Positions 24,925-33,539 of a stretch of 56,023 nt of DNA are shown piece after piece (within the stretch, counting starts at the first letter, position 1; every line of letters begins with the position of its first letter). Source of the stretch: Rhizobium sp. Root1203 (GTDB lineage Bacteria > Pseudomonadota > Alphaproteobacteria > Rhizobiales > Rhizobiaceae); the NCBI RefSeq assembly GCF_001424945.1, contig NZ_LMCW01000023.1, forward strand, positions 284,892 to 340,914, in the 5' to 3' direction. The position numbers were made by a program, and so were the translations under genes. The notes under the pieces are model-generated. The model was given only the letters and a program-made list of their open reading frames with translations. It was not told where the DNA came from and searched no databases.

Positions 24925-24953
24925 TTGTCAGCAAGAGGACCAGAGTAAGCGTT

Positions 24954-25460
24954 ATGAAGACGTTGTCGATCGATGTTCGGCGGGCCGAGCCGCAGGATTC
25001 CCGAGCTATCTCGGAGGTGCATCGGCTTGCGTGGCAACACACCTATGCGGGCATCATTCCGCACAAGGCACTGACGCAGATGATCGAGCGCCGGGGCGAA
25101 AGTTGGTGGCGCAAGGCCACTCGCGGGCCGGCGACATTGCTCGTTCTTGATGTCGCCGGCAGTGTTGCCGGCTACGCGACCCTCGGCCTCAACCGCGCGC
25201 GTGCCCTTCCGCAGGAGGGCGAGATCTACGAGCTCTACCTTCGTCCGGAGTATCAAGGGATCGGCCTGGGTCACATGCTCTTCGGCGAAGCGCAACGCCT
25301 TCTTAAGTCGCTGGGCTGCAACGGCCTGGTGGTCTGGTGCCTCGAAGAAAATGAGAACGGTGCAGAATTCTATCGCAGCCATGGCGGCGCCGACTATTGC
25401 GAGGGCATCGAAACCTTCGACCACAAGCAGTTGAAGAAGATCGGCTTCATCTGGAATTGA
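24954..25460 (+). CDS. GNAT family N-acetyltransferase
   Basis: The 168-residue protein is a single GNAT domain: R-R-A-E-P-Q-D-S-R-A-I at the start, the L-Y-L-R-P-E-Y-Q-G-I-G-L-G-H-M-L acetyl-CoA loop (about 93-108), and W-C-L-E-E-N-E-N-G-A-E-F-Y near residue 125. The segment H-R-L-A-W-Q-H-T-Y-A-G-I-I-P is shared with many unassigned rhizobial GNATs. The substrate is unknown. The ATG at 24954 has AAGAGGA somewhat distant (about 15 bases upstream); a longer frame start at 24894 would overlap the CtrA half-site. Its control region is the strongest CtrA-like site in the window, suggesting cell-cycle-dependent expression. Confidence 0.85.
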   Translation: MKTLSIDVRRAEPQDSRAISEVHRLAWQHTYAGIIPHKALTQMIERRGESWWRKATRGPATLLVLDVAGSVAGYATLGLNRARALPQEGEIYELYLRPEYQGIGLGHMLFGEAQRLLKSLGCNGLVVWCLEENENGAEFYRSHGGADYCEGIETFDHKQLKKIGFIWN

Positions 25461-25598
25461 AGCTGGCAAACAGGCATTCGCGCTGCCTTTTGCGGCCTGT
25501 CGCGCAAAACTATCATTCACCTTTGCTGGCCTGCCGTGTTGCGTCGCGGCATGAAACGGATTATCTGGCTGCGAACAATCACGTCGCGGGAGTATCGC

Positions 25599-26135
25599 AT
25601 GCGCATCGACGCCGTTTCCATTGGCAAGAACCCACCTGAAGACGTCAACGTCATCGTTGAAGTGCCGGTTGGTGGTCACCCGATCAAGTACGAGATGGAC
25701 AAGGAAGCCGGCACGCTGGTCGTCGACCGCTTCCTCTATACGCCGATGACCTATCCGGGCAACTACGGCTTCGTTCCGCATACGCTGTCTGAAGACGGCG
25801 ATCCGATCGACGTTCTTATCGCCAGCACCCGTCCGCTGGTTCCGGGCTGCGTCATCAATGTGCGCCCGATCGGCGTTCTGAAGATGGAAGACAATTCCGG
25901 CAAGGACGAGAAGATCATCGCCGTTCCGTCGCCGAAGCTGACGATGCGCTACGACAAGGTCAAGGACTACACCGACCTTCCGGAGATCACGGTCAAGCAG
26001 ATCGAGCACTTCTTCGAGCACTACAAGGATCTGGAACCCGGCAAGTGGGTCAAGATTTTCGGCTGGGGGGATTCCAAGGAAGCCGGCGCGCTGATCCTCG
26101 AGGCGATCGAACGCGCCAAGAACGAAAAGGCCTGA
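25599..26135 (+). CDS. ppa: Inorganic pyrophosphatase, family I
   Basis: The 178-residue enzyme has the family I signature D-G-D-P-I-D-V-L (metal-binding Asp triad), the Y-P-G-N-Y-G-F-V-P-H-T segment and the early V-P-V-G-G-H-P-I-K-Y-E with catalytic Lys and Glu. It hydrolyses pyrophosphate to drive biosynthetic reactions in the cytosol and is probably essential. The ATG at 25599 (M-R-I-D-A-V) has CGGGAG seven bases upstream; a longer reading from 25536 is unsupported. It is a monocistronic gene with a textbook terminator. Confidence 0.95.
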   Translation: MRIDAVSIGKNPPEDVNVIVEVPVGGHPIKYEMDKEAGTLVVDRFLYTPMTYPGNYGFVPHTLSEDGDPIDVLIASTRPLVPGCVINVRPIGVLKMEDNSGKDEKIIAVPSPKLTMRYDKVKDYTDLPEITVKQIEHFFEHYKDLEPGKWVKIFGWGDSKEAGALILEAIERAKNEKA

Positions 26136-26170
26136 TCTAGGCCCGAAAGTGCACTCTGCTTTTCTGATCA

Positions 26171-26206
26171 ATGCTCCGGATCGCCCTCGATCCGGAGCAT
26201 TTTTTT
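26171..26206 (+). terminator. Rho-independent terminator of ppa
   Basis: A perfect 13-base stem, ATGCTCCGGATCG (26171-26183) with its complement (26188-26200), a CCCT loop and six T form the strongest terminator in the window, 35 bases after the ppa stop. Confidence 0.95.
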
Positions 26207-26344
26207 GCGCGAAATGTCGCCGATTCCAGGCTGAGAGCCTTCTCGGAAGGGCCACACGCACCAGATCGCGTCACGGCCGCCGTTCGGTGTCAGCCTGACG
26301 GGGCTCGGTCAAGTCGTGATCGGCGAACGCTGTCCGGGGTTGGC

Positions 26345-26665
26345 TCAAACCACCATCGGGACGATCGTGTTCCACATCAGCGAGCGAAGGAAGAAGATGA
26401 TCAGCAGCAGGATGATCGGCGAAATGTCGATGCCGCCAAGGTTCGGCAGCACGCGGCGGATCGGCCGCAGCGCCGGTTCGGTCACGTTGTAGAGGAACAT
26501 GCCGACCGAATTGACGAACTGATTGCTGGAATTGATAACGTTGAACGCATAGAGCCAGGAGAAAATTGCACTGGCAATCAGCACCCAGGTATAAAGATTC
26601 AAAGCCAAATCAATGGTTTGAAAAACGGCAATCATCGCAGTCTCCAGTTCGTTGTTGACAGACAT
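26345..26665 (-). CDS. YggT family integral membrane protein
   Basis: The 106-residue protein has two hydrophobic helices (about 10-35 and 75-100) around the family motif N-V-T-E-P-A-L-R-P-I-R-R-V-L-P-N-L-G-G-I-D-I-S-P. YggT proteins are inner-membrane proteins linked to osmotic shock tolerance in E. coli and to cell division or photosystem assembly in other lineages; the role in rhizobia is unknown. The ATG at 26665 has no strong Shine-Dalgarno but gives the normal N-terminus. The gene is alone on its strand and divergent from the MFS gene. Confidence 0.88.
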   Translation of the reverse strand: MSVNNELETAMIAVFQTIDLALNLYTWVLIASAIFSWLYAFNVINSSNQFVNSVGMFLYNVTEPALRPIRRVLPNLGGIDISPIILLLIIFFLRSLMWNTIVPMVV

Positions 26666-26773
26666 GTAGACATTGGCGACTAAACGGGCAAGTGCCGTGT
26701 GTAAACACGTCGTAAATCATGTTTAACAGGCGCGCCCGGTCGTGATGCGCTGCCGGTTCCTTGGAAAGCTTCC

Positions 26774-28021
26774 ATGTCATTTGCAGCCAGCGGAGACCGT
26801 TTTGCGGCGTTCAGGCATTCGTCCTACACGCGCTTCTTCTTCGCGCGGTTTCTGCTCTCCTTCTCGCAGCAGATCGTCAGCGTCGCGGTCGGCTGGCAGA
26901 TGTATGACCAGACAGGCAGCGCGATCTATCTCGGCCTGATCGGCCTTGTGCAATTCCTGCCGTCGCTGCTTTTGATCCTGGTCACGGGCTCGGTGGCGGA
27001 CCGGCACAACCGCCGGGCCATCGCTGCCGTCTGCTCTCTGGTGAGCGCGCTCTGCACGCTGGCGCTGCTGGTCATGACGATGACCGGCACGTTCTCGCCG
27101 ATCCCGGTCTTTGCCGTGCTTCTGGTGTTCGGCATCGAACGCGCCTTCATGTCGCCTGCGGTGCAGTCACTGGCGCCGAACCTGGTGCCTCCAGAGCATC
27201 TGTCGAACGCGATTGCCTGGAACTCTTCCTCGTGGCAACTCGCGGCGATAACAGGCCCGGTGCTCGGCGGCCTGCTGTACGGGGTCAATGCCCACACCGC
27301 CTATGTCGTCGCGGTCGTCTTCGCCGGTCTGGGTGCGGCGCTGCTCTACACGATCCCGAAGCCGATGCAGAAGACCACCGGAGAGGCCAAGAGCTGGGAC
27401 ATAATCCTCGGCGGCTTCCGCTTCATCCGCGCCGAAAAGGTGGTGCTCGGCGCCATCTCGCTCGATCTCTTTGCAGTGCTTCTCGGCGGTGCCACGGCGT
27501 TGATGCCAATTTTTGCGCGGGACATCCTGACGCTCGGCCCGTGGGGGCTTGGCCTGCTGCGGTCAGCGCCAGGACTTGGCGCGATTGTCATGGCCGTTCT
27601 GCTCGCCTGGTATCCGCTCAAGCATCGCGCCGGGATCTACATGTTCATCGGCGTCGCGTTGTTCGGTCTCGGCACCATCGTGTTCGGGTTTTCGAAGAGC
27701 ACGGAGCTTTCGATCGCAGCGCTCGCGCTGATGGGCGCGGCAGACATGATTTCAGTCTATGTCCGCGAAAGCCTGATCGCTCTCTGGACGCCGGACCAGC
27801 TTCGCGGCCGCGTGAACGCCGTCAACATGGTCTTCGTCGGCGCCTCCAACGAGCTTGGAGAGTTCCGCGCTGGAACCATGGCCTCGATCTTCGGCGCGGT
27901 GCCGGCCGTCATCATCGGGGGCATTGGAACGCTGGCCGTCGCCGCGATCTGGGCGACAAGCTTTCCGCAACTCCGCAAGATCGATACGCTCGACGCGCCA
28001 CAACGCGAAGAGCAGGCCTGA
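26774..28021 (+). CDS. MFS transporter, EntS-like (MFS_3) exporter
   Basis: The 415-residue protein has about ten to twelve membrane helices. The loop-2 motif G-S-V-A-D-R-H-N-R-R-A-I typical of MFS lies near residue 75. F-F-F-A-R-F-L-L-S-F-S-Q-Q-I at the start and W-T-P-D-Q-L-R-G-R-V-N-A-V-N near residue 340 match the MFS_3 group that includes the enterobactin exporter EntS. Substrates vary (siderophores, drugs). No siderophore synthesis gene is nearby, so the role here is open. The ATG at 26774 was chosen for the conserved start. A six-base inverted repeat (CCTGAC/GTCAGG) overlaps its stop and that of the convergent RidA gene. Confidence 0.87.
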   Translation: MSFAASGDRFAAFRHSSYTRFFFARFLLSFSQQIVSVAVGWQMYDQTGSAIYLGLIGLVQFLPSLLLILVTGSVADRHNRRAIAAVCSLVSALCTLALLVMTMTGTFSPIPVFAVLLVFGIERAFMSPAVQSLAPNLVPPEHLSNAIAWNSSSWQLAAITGPVLGGLLYGVNAHTAYVVAVVFAGLGAALLYTIPKPMQKTTGEAKSWDIILGGFRFIRAEKVVLGAISLDLFAVLLGGATALMPIFARDILTLGPWGLGLLRSAPGLGAIVMAVLLAWYPLKHRAGIYMFIGVALFGLGTIVFGFSKSTELSIAALALMGAADMISVYVRESLIALWTPDQLRGRVNAVNMVFVGASNELGEFRAGTMASIFGAVPAVIIGGIGTLAVAAIWATSFPQLRKIDTLDAPQREEQA

Positions 28022-28035
28022 CAACTGCGTTGCCG

Positions 28036-28521
28036 TCAGGATGAGATCAGGACTTCAGCTTCGATCTCGACAGGAAAATTGAGCGGCAGGCCGGCGACGC
28101 CGATCGCCGAGCGGGAGTGATGCCCGACCTCCGGGCCGAACACCTCAAGGATCAATTCGGTAAACCCGTTGATCACAGCTGGCGGATTGGCGAAGCGCGG
28201 TGCACAATTGACCATGCCTAAAACCCGGCACCAGCCGGTGATGCGATCGAGACTGCCGAGTTCCCGCTTCAGACTGCCGAGCATGGCGAGACCCACCTTT
28301 CTCGCGGATGCCTTTGCCTCCTCTACGGAAACGGTATCTCCGACGGCGCCGAATGGCCCGGCCGGCGAGCCGTCGCTATTTTGCGGGCCGTGGCCTGAGA
28401 TGAATGCCCGGTTGCCCCGCACGTTCACCCAGGGAAATGGGAGGACCATATTGGACGGAAGTTTCAGCGGCTGGGGCAGGACCAGGCCCATCGAGGCGAG
28501 CTTCTGTTCGTAGTTCGGCAT
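28036..28521 (-). CDS. RidA (YjgF/YER057c/UK114) family protein
   Basis: The 161-residue protein is a member of the longer RidA-like subgroup, opening M-P-N-Y-E-Q-K-L-A-S-M-G-L-V-L-P. F-I-S-G-H-G-P and S-R-S-A-I-G-V-A-G-L-P-L-N-F-P-V-E-I-E-A mark the trimer cleft and its conserved Arg. RidA proteins deaminate reactive enamine/imine intermediates; subgroups outside RidA proper have uncertain activity. The ATG at 28521 has AGGGGAA upstream. It may share a transcript with the amidotransferase operon upstream on the same strand, although 139 bases with a hairpin (28638-28656) intervene. Confidence 0.88.
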   Translation of the reverse strand: MPNYEQKLASMGLVLPQPLKLPSNMVLPFPWVNVRGNRAFISGHGPQNSDGSPAGPFGAVGDTVSVEEAKASARKVGLAMLGSLKRELGSLDRITGWCRVLGMVNCAPRFANPPAVINGFTELILEVFGPEVGHHSRSAIGVAGLPLNFPVEIEAEVLISS

Positions 28522-28660
28522 GATGTTCCCCTGTGATGGCTGCGGTCACTGCTGCGCCAAGGGGCGCAACCGTTCGGCCGGATCGTGGATCGGAACGCTT
28601 GCTATTGATATATAAAGGCCGTCGAGATCTGATTTTAGCACGGCGCGATGCCGTGCGCAC

Positions 28661-29419
28661 CTATGCCGAAAGGACTGCTCTTGCAGCCGGGGCGGTCTTC
28701 GCCGACTTGCCCTCGAAGACTATATCGAGGAATTCATTGAGCCATGCCTTGAGCGGTGCATCGAAGAGCATCCGGCCTTCGAGGTGCTCGCGACCTTGCT
28801 GGGCGTTCGGGAGAATGAAACGGTGGGCACCGTGGACGACCCAGCGGTGCATCATCGCCCGGGTCAGCTCCGCGTGAAACTGCAAGCCCCAAGCATGGTC
28901 GTTGTAGCGAAACGCCTGGTTCCGATAGGTGTCGCCTTCCGCCAGCAGCTCCGCGCCGCGCGGCAGGTCGAAGCCCTCGCGATGGAAATGATAGACCATC
29001 TTCGGCCAATGCATCAGCATGCGGCCTCTTTCGGTGGTGTGCAGCGGATACCATCCGATTTCGGTCGAGCCGTCGTCGTTCGGCTTTACCCGTCCGCCCA
29101 GATTGCGCACCAGCATCTGCGCGCCGAGACAGATGCCGAGGAAAGGCCGCTTCTCCTTCAGCGGCACATCCAGCCAGTCGATCTCCGCTTTGACGAAATC
29201 ATCGGGATCGTTGGCGCTCATCGGGCCGCCGAAGACGACGGCACCTGCATGGCCCGCGAGCGTGGACGGGAGTCTGTCGCCGAGCACCGGGCGGCGGATA
29301 TCCAGGCCATAGCCTTTTTCGACCAGCAGTTGACCCACCCGGCCGGGGCTGGAGCGCTCCTGATGCAGAACGATCAGGATCGGGCGGTTACGCTTTGTCG
29401 AAAAGCAATCAGTCGGCAT
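28661..29419 (-). CDS. Class I glutamine amidotransferase domain protein (GMP-synthase-like)
   Basis: The 252-residue protein has the complete triad: Cys in L-G-I-C-L-G-A-Q, and His and Glu in L-Q-F-H-A-E-L. It is a stand-alone GATase1 domain, like YfeJ/GuaA-N relatives, with no synthetase partner fused or adjacent. Such proteins may hydrolyse gamma-glutamyl amides (as PuuD) or transfer ammonia; the true reaction is unknown. The ATG at 29419 overlaps the end of the TerB-like gene by 11 bases, so the two are probably translated together. The last 20 residues are Ala-rich and unconserved-looking. Confidence 0.85.
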   Translation of the reverse strand: MPTDCFSTKRNRPILIVLHQERSSPGRVGQLLVEKGYGLDIRRPVLGDRLPSTLAGHAGAVVFGGPMSANDPDDFVKAEIDWLDVPLKEKRPFLGICLGAQMLVRNLGGRVKPNDDGSTEIGWYPLHTTERGRMLMHWPKMVYHFHREGFDLPRGAELLAEGDTYRNQAFRYNDHAWGLQFHAELTRAMMHRWVVHGAHRFILPNAQQGREHLEGRMLFDAPLKAWLNEFLDIVFEGKSAKTAPAARAVLSA

Positions 29420-29894
29420 CGTCCTGCACCACCTCGACGTCGGTTACGCGCCTTGCGGCCTCCTGACGCTTCTGGATCCTTTCGCGCGCCGACACTCCAA
29501 GAAGCTCGGCGATGCGCCAGATCGCGTCGTCTTCCATCTCGCTGCGTTCGCCATCGGCGTAGACGATGTCCCAGAGCACACCGATCAGCTCGAGGCGCTG
29601 CTCGGTGTTGAGGTGACGCTTCAGGTCCGATGTGAAGCGGTAGTAGTCGACGGCATCACTTTCCGCCACCTGCCCGGCTGCGATCAGCGCGTCGAGCTGC
29701 TTGCGATCGAGACCGTATTGGTCTTTCAACAGCTTGCGGAGGCGCTTCGTCTCGCTGTCCTTCACCTGTCCATCGGCCTCCATGACTTGCATGCAGAGCG
29801 CGGCCACGGCGATGCGCGGATCGTCCGGCGCGAAGCCCTTTTTTGAATTGTCGGCGGTGAGATTTTGAAAGAATGCCTGGAAGCGTTCGAACAT
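29409..29894 (-). CDS. TerB-like (tellurite resistance TerB/DjlA N-terminal fold) protein
   Basis: The 161-residue helical protein carries the TerB-type repeat: A-L-C-M-Q-V-M-E-A-D-G-Q-V and V-L-W-D-I-V-Y-A-D-G-E-R-S, each ending in the acidic A-D-G pattern of metal-binding TerB and DjlA-N domains. In ter operons TerB senses stress with TerC, but no other ter gene is present, so a tellurite role is not supported. The ATG at 29894 has CAGGAC six bases upstream; a longer reading to 30095 would run into HemY. It follows HemY by 16 bases in the hem operon. Confidence 0.82.
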   Translation of the reverse strand: MFERFQAFFQNLTADNSKKGFAPDDPRIAVAALCMQVMEADGQVKDSETKRLRKLLKDQYGLDRKQLDALIAAGQVAESDAVDYYRFTSDLKRHLNTEQRLELIGVLWDIVYADGERSEMEDDAIWRIAELLGVSARERIQKRQEAARRVTDVEVVQDDAD

Positions 29895-29910
29895 ACGGGT
29901 CCTGTTTTGA

Positions 29911-31500
29911 TTAGAAGAGGCGAAGCCGTGTCTTGGGTTCAGGCTCAGCCGTCGGGTTGCGGACGCCTGGATCATCCGGTCGTCCGCCAAAAAACGGGCG
30001 TGTTTCCGGGGTGGCGTCTTGAGTCTGTCTGGTCGGTGTCGCGGGCGCCACGGCGGTCGGGCGCGCCGCCTCGGCGATAGTTGCCGCTCGCTCAAGCTCG
30101 ATGATGCGGTGGTCGTTCGCGGGGCTTTCGGGGCGCGTGTCGCGCACCGGAGGCAACGTCTTCAGCGCACGGTCGATCGATATGGCCGAACCGTCCTCGA
30201 CAGGACCCTCGACCTGTCCAAAGGGAGCTTTCCAGACAAAGGCGTCAAGCTGCCCTGTGATGGGCGATAGCGGCAGCCACTTGTCGGATACAAAGCCGTC
30301 GGCCACCCAGGCCGGATCGCGCGGCGCCTTCAGTGCCTGTGCGAGCCAGTGACGGACACGGCCCTGATCGCCGGTCTCGGCCTCTTCGATGTCGGCCAAC
30401 AATAAAAACGCCGCTTCACGTGGCTCTATTCGCGCCGCGGCTTCGGCCTTGGAGCGGGCCTTGGCAAAATCCTGCGTGTCGAGAGCGGCCTTGGCGACGA
30501 GGAGAAGGGATTCGATGTTGTTGGGTCTCAGGTTTTCCAGGCGTTCGCTACGCTTCAGGCGGTCGGCCGCCGAATCCCCGCTGCGGGCGCGAACATATGT
30601 CTGGCCGATCTCCGGATGCGGGTCGGCTTTCCATGACTGCTCGAGAATGGATGCGGCCTTGCGCAGTTTGTCTTCCCGAAACAACGCCTTGGCCGCCACG
30701 ATTGCTGCGGGCTCGAAATCTGCCGAGAGCTTGAGTGCATGAATCGCGTCGTCACGGGCGCCGGCCGGATCGTTTTCCAGCTTCTCCGTCGCCCGCGCGG
30801 TCAAAAGCACGGCGCGCAAGCGGTCGGCCTCCGCCTTTTCGATGACGCGTGCTGCCTTTTGCTGTTCCAGCAGGCGGATCGCATCATCCCAGCGACCGGC
30901 CTGGCTGCGGTACTCGAGCGTCGCCTGGGCGGCCCAAGGGAGATAGGGGGCGTTGTCGGCGGCCTTTTCGGCATACTGCCGGGCCGCTTCGTTGGCACCG
31001 AGACGCTTGGCTTCGAGGTAAAGCCCGCGCAGCCCAAGCTCGCGCGTTTCCGGATCGTTGGCCATTGCCTCGAACTTGGCACGCGCCTCGTCGTGACGGC
31101 CTTCGATCAAGGCGGCCTGCGCTTCAAGAAGGGCGATCAGCGGTTCCTGGTCGGCGCGAATCAGGCCGCGCGAACGGGCCGCCATCTTGCGGGCCATCAG
31201 GGCGTTGCCGGCGCCTGCCGCGATCAGGCCGGTCGACAGCGCCTGGTAGCCGCGGTCTCGCTTCCGGGCGCGGAAGTAGCGCGTGACGGAATGTGGCGAC
31301 GTCCAGATGACGCGCGCCAGCCACCAAAGCACCATGACGGCCGCGATCAGCGCGATCAGCGCGCTGGCGGCAACGATCAGCCTGGTTTGATAAAGCTGGC
31401 CTTCCCAGATCAGCGAGAGATCGCCGGGGCGGTCAGCCAGCCAGGAGAAGCCATAGCCGAGAACAAGGATCAGCAGGGCGAATATGATGAGCCTGATCAC
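29911..31500 (-). CDS. HemY N-terminal domain TPR membrane protein
   Basis: The 529-residue protein has two N-terminal membrane helices (about 3-22 and 42-65) and the HemY_N motif V-T-R-Y-F-R-A-R-K-R-D-R-G-Y-Q-A-L-S-T-G-L-I-A-A-G-A-G. Tetratricopeptide-like helices follow, then a Pro-rich unstructured tail from about 430. This is the proteobacterial HemY of the hemCDXY cluster, not the oxygen-dependent protoporphyrinogen oxidase of that name; it is thought to influence heme synthesis at the membrane. The start is GTG at 31500, with AAGGAGGG eight bases upstream inside the end of the Mic60-like gene. It is the fourth gene of the hemC operon. Confidence 0.9.
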   Translation of the reverse strand: MIRLIIFALLILVLGYGFSWLADRPGDLSLIWEGQLYQTRLIVAASALIALIAAVMVLWWLARVIWTSPHSVTRYFRARKRDRGYQALSTGLIAAGAGNALMARKMAARSRGLIRADQEPLIALLEAQAALIEGRHDEARAKFEAMANDPETRELGLRGLYLEAKRLGANEAARQYAEKAADNAPYLPWAAQATLEYRSQAGRWDDAIRLLEQQKAARVIEKAEADRLRAVLLTARATEKLENDPAGARDDAIHALKLSADFEPAAIVAAKALFREDKLRKAASILEQSWKADPHPEIGQTYVRARSGDSAADRLKRSERLENLRPNNIESLLLVAKAALDTQDFAKARSKAEAAARIEPREAAFLLLADIEEAETGDQGRVRHWLAQALKAPRDPAWVADGFVSDKWLPLSPITGQLDAFVWKAPFGQVEGPVEDGSAISIDRALKTLPPVRDTRPESPANDHRIIELERAATIAEAARPTAVAPATPTRQTQDATPETRPFFGGRPDDPGVRNPTAEPEPKTRLRLF

Positions 31501-31503
31501 GCC

Positions 31504-32736
31504 TCAGCCCTCCTTGCCAGTGCCGGAGATCGCTTTCGACAGGGCACTGCCGACAAGATCCTCGACGCGAATGCGCGCTTCGAGTGCCTGCTTGAACGCA
31601 GCCGATGCCTGCTTGGCAGACGCGGGCAAGTCGTTCCATTGCGCAGCCGCACCCGGAAGATCGCCGTTCTTCACCTTATCTTCCATACGTGCGGCAATGG
31701 CTTCGACGCTGTCTCCTTCGATGTTGCCTACCGGCCGAACCTTCACGAGCGATTTTGCGCTCGTCATCAGGCGATCCGACCAGCTCTGGTTCGGATCGGT
31801 CCGATTGACGGAATCGACGATCGCGCTGGCAACATCAGGCACCTGGCGGATGAGTTCGGCGCGCGATGGAATGCCGGTCTCGGCAAAATTACGAAGGTCG
31901 GCGACGACTGGATCGTCGGGAGAAACGCCGGCGTAGGTGTCGAGTTCGGAAACAAATGGACCGCCGCGATCGATCGCGGCCTTGAGTGCCGCAGCGGCAA
32001 TCGCCTGTGCGACAGCAACATCCTGGCGCGGTTCGTTCAGTTTCTTCTCAGCTTCGGCAAGGCGCGTCTCGATGTCGACGCCGGTTGATGCCCTTTGCTC
32101 GGTGGCTTGCGACACGGCGCCGCGCAGCTGGTCGATCTGGCCGGTCAAATCGGCAATCTTCCGGTTGAGCGCATCAATGGCGGCGGTGTCCGTCGCCGCG
32201 GCTGGAGGGGGCGTCTTGACCGCCGATTCCAGTGCTGCCAGGCGCACCTCCAGTGCTTCGTCGGGTCCGGCCGGAGGGGTGGCTGCGAGGTTTGAGACCG
32301 AGCGCTTCAGTCCCTCGATTTCGCCGGAGAGATTGGCCACGTCGGCCGATGGCGACTGGGTGCGCGAGGCACCCGGCAGATAGCCCGCATACTGGATGGC
32401 ACCGGCGCCGACAAGCGCGATCAGCCCGCCCACGATACCGGCTGCAATCAACCCGGATGTGTTGCCGGACGCCGTGCTGTCGTGGGGGCGAGGCTGGTCC
32501 GCCGGCGGCTCGTCGGCGGTAGAGCTGCTATGCTGAGGGAGCGGGTCCTGATCCGCGGTCTGCTGGTCTGAAGTCTCTCGGGCGTCAGCCTCGGCTGCGA
32601 GCGGTGCCTCCGGTGCAACGGGGGGCTGAGCGTCGTTTTCGGTGTCGTTGACTGAGGCAATTTGCTGCGCATCCAGGTCGATCGTGACCGGTTCTTCGGT
32701 GCTCTTCGAATGGCGTGGCGGATTTCCTGGTGCCAT
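31504..32736 (-). CDS. Alphaproteobacterial Mic60/mitofilin-like inner membrane protein
   Basis: The 410-residue protein has a long acidic, Ala/Pro/Gln-rich cytoplasmic N-terminus (1-90), one membrane helix (about 95-117), then a predicted coiled coil (about 125-240) and a helical C-terminal region of the mitofilin type ending in A-R-I-R-V-E-D-L-V-G-S-A-L. This layout, and its position between hemD and HemY, fit the alphaproteobacterial homologue of mitochondrial Mic60, which bends membranes and anchors contact sites with the outer membrane. Many databases label it COG4223. AGAGGG lies four bases before the ATG. Sequence identity in this family is low, so the call rests on layout and context. 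Confidence 0.8.
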   Translation of the reverse strand: MAPGNPPRHSKSTEEPVTIDLDAQQIASVNDTENDAQPPVAPEAPLAAEADARETSDQQTADQDPLPQHSSSTADEPPADQPRPHDSTASGNTSGLIAAGIVGGLIALVGAGAIQYAGYLPGASRTQSPSADVANLSGEIEGLKRSVSNLAATPPAGPDEALEVRLAALESAVKTPPPAAATDTAAIDALNRKIADLTGQIDQLRGAVSQATEQRASTGVDIETRLAEAEKKLNEPRQDVAVAQAIAAAALKAAIDRGGPFVSELDTYAGVSPDDPVVADLRNFAETGIPSRAELIRQVPDVASAIVDSVNRTDPNQSWSDRLMTSAKSLVKVRPVGNIEGDSVEAIAARMEDKVKNGDLPGAAAQWNDLPASAKQASAAFKQALEARIRVEDLVGSALSKAISGTGKEG

Positions 32737-32824
32737 GAGACCCTCTTATTCATGCATTGGTTTGAAACTAGTCAGTGATGCCGCTTAAGGAAAGAGCCTA
32801 GATAAAATTTGGGCACAAAAGCCC

Positions 32825-33532
32825 TCAAAGGAGCGACAGTAGGCTGCGTTCTTCCGGCATCTCTGCGATGGCGATATTTTCGCGCAAGGATGCGGGAATG
32901 ACCGCGGCGACGGCTGCGCTCAGGCAGAGCAGGCGAATGCCGGCGATTTTTTCCGGATGTGCCTGCATTCCGGCGAGGTCAAAGAAGCTCTCCGCCGTTC
33001 GCTGCGAGTAGAAGAGTATGGAGGCGGGTCTTTGCTCGGCAAGAATTGTTTTTAGCCGGGCCGGATCAACCGGCAACTGCACCATACGATAGCACTCGGC
33101 GATCATGATGTTCAGGCTGAGTTCGCCGCCGCGAGCTTCGAAGGTCTCGGCCCGGGGGAAACCGGCCAGATAGAGGACCGGATCGTGACCGAGGTGTGCG
33201 ATCGCGTCGGCAAGATCGGTGCCGCTTCCCGACGACGCCACGACGGACCGGAATCCCGCCGACTTGGCTTCCTCGGCCGTCGCTTCGCCGACAGCAAAGA
33301 GCGGGCGCTGCAAATGCCGTGCGAGTTCGTCCTTGAATGGAGCGATTGCGCGAATTGCCTCGGCGCTGGTGACGGCGATCGCGCCGTCTGTCCGTGCCAG
33401 CCCGAGGAGGGCCGTATCCGCGTCATGAACCGCTTGTGACAGAGGCAGCAACAGCGGTTCGTGTCCCATCTCGCGAAGGCGTTCGGCGGTGCGCTCGCCC
33501 GAATGCAGGGGACGGGTGACGAGCACGCGCAT
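32825..33532 (-). CDS. hemD: Uroporphyrinogen-III synthase
   Basis: The 235-residue protein starts M-R-V-L-V-T-R-P and has the two-domain HemD pattern with F-A-V-G-E-A-T-A-E-E-A near residue 93, V-L-Y-L-A-G and S-I-L-F-Y-S-Q-R-T-A-E-S-F. It cyclises hydroxymethylbilane to uroporphyrinogen III with inversion of ring D. HemD sequences diverge strongly, so the hemC neighbour supports the call. The ATG at 33532 lies seven bases after the hemC stop; a longer in-frame start at 33607 would overlap hemC. It is the second gene of the operon. Confidence 0.88.
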   Translation of the reverse strand: MRVLVTRPLHSGERTAERLREMGHEPLLLPLSQAVHDADTALLGLARTDGAIAVTSAEAIRAIAPFKDELARHLQRPLFAVGEATAEEAKSAGFRSVVASSGSGTDLADAIAHLGHDPVLYLAGFPRAETFEARGGELSLNIMIAECYRMVQLPVDPARLKTILAEQRPASILFYSQRTAESFFDLAGMQAHPEKIAGIRLLCLSAAVAAVIPASLRENIAIAEMPEERSLLSLL

Positions 33533-33539
33533 GGCGCCG

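Noticed and set aside
26171..26683. 170-codon frame from the ppa terminator across YggT
   Set aside because: It starts within a terminator stem and is antisense to the clear YggT gene.
28638..28656. GCACGGC/GCCGTGC hairpin after the amidotransferase gene as an intrinsic terminator
   Set aside because: On the minus strand it is followed by A-rich rather than T-rich sequence, so it lacks the U-tract; left as a simple stem-loop of uncertain role.
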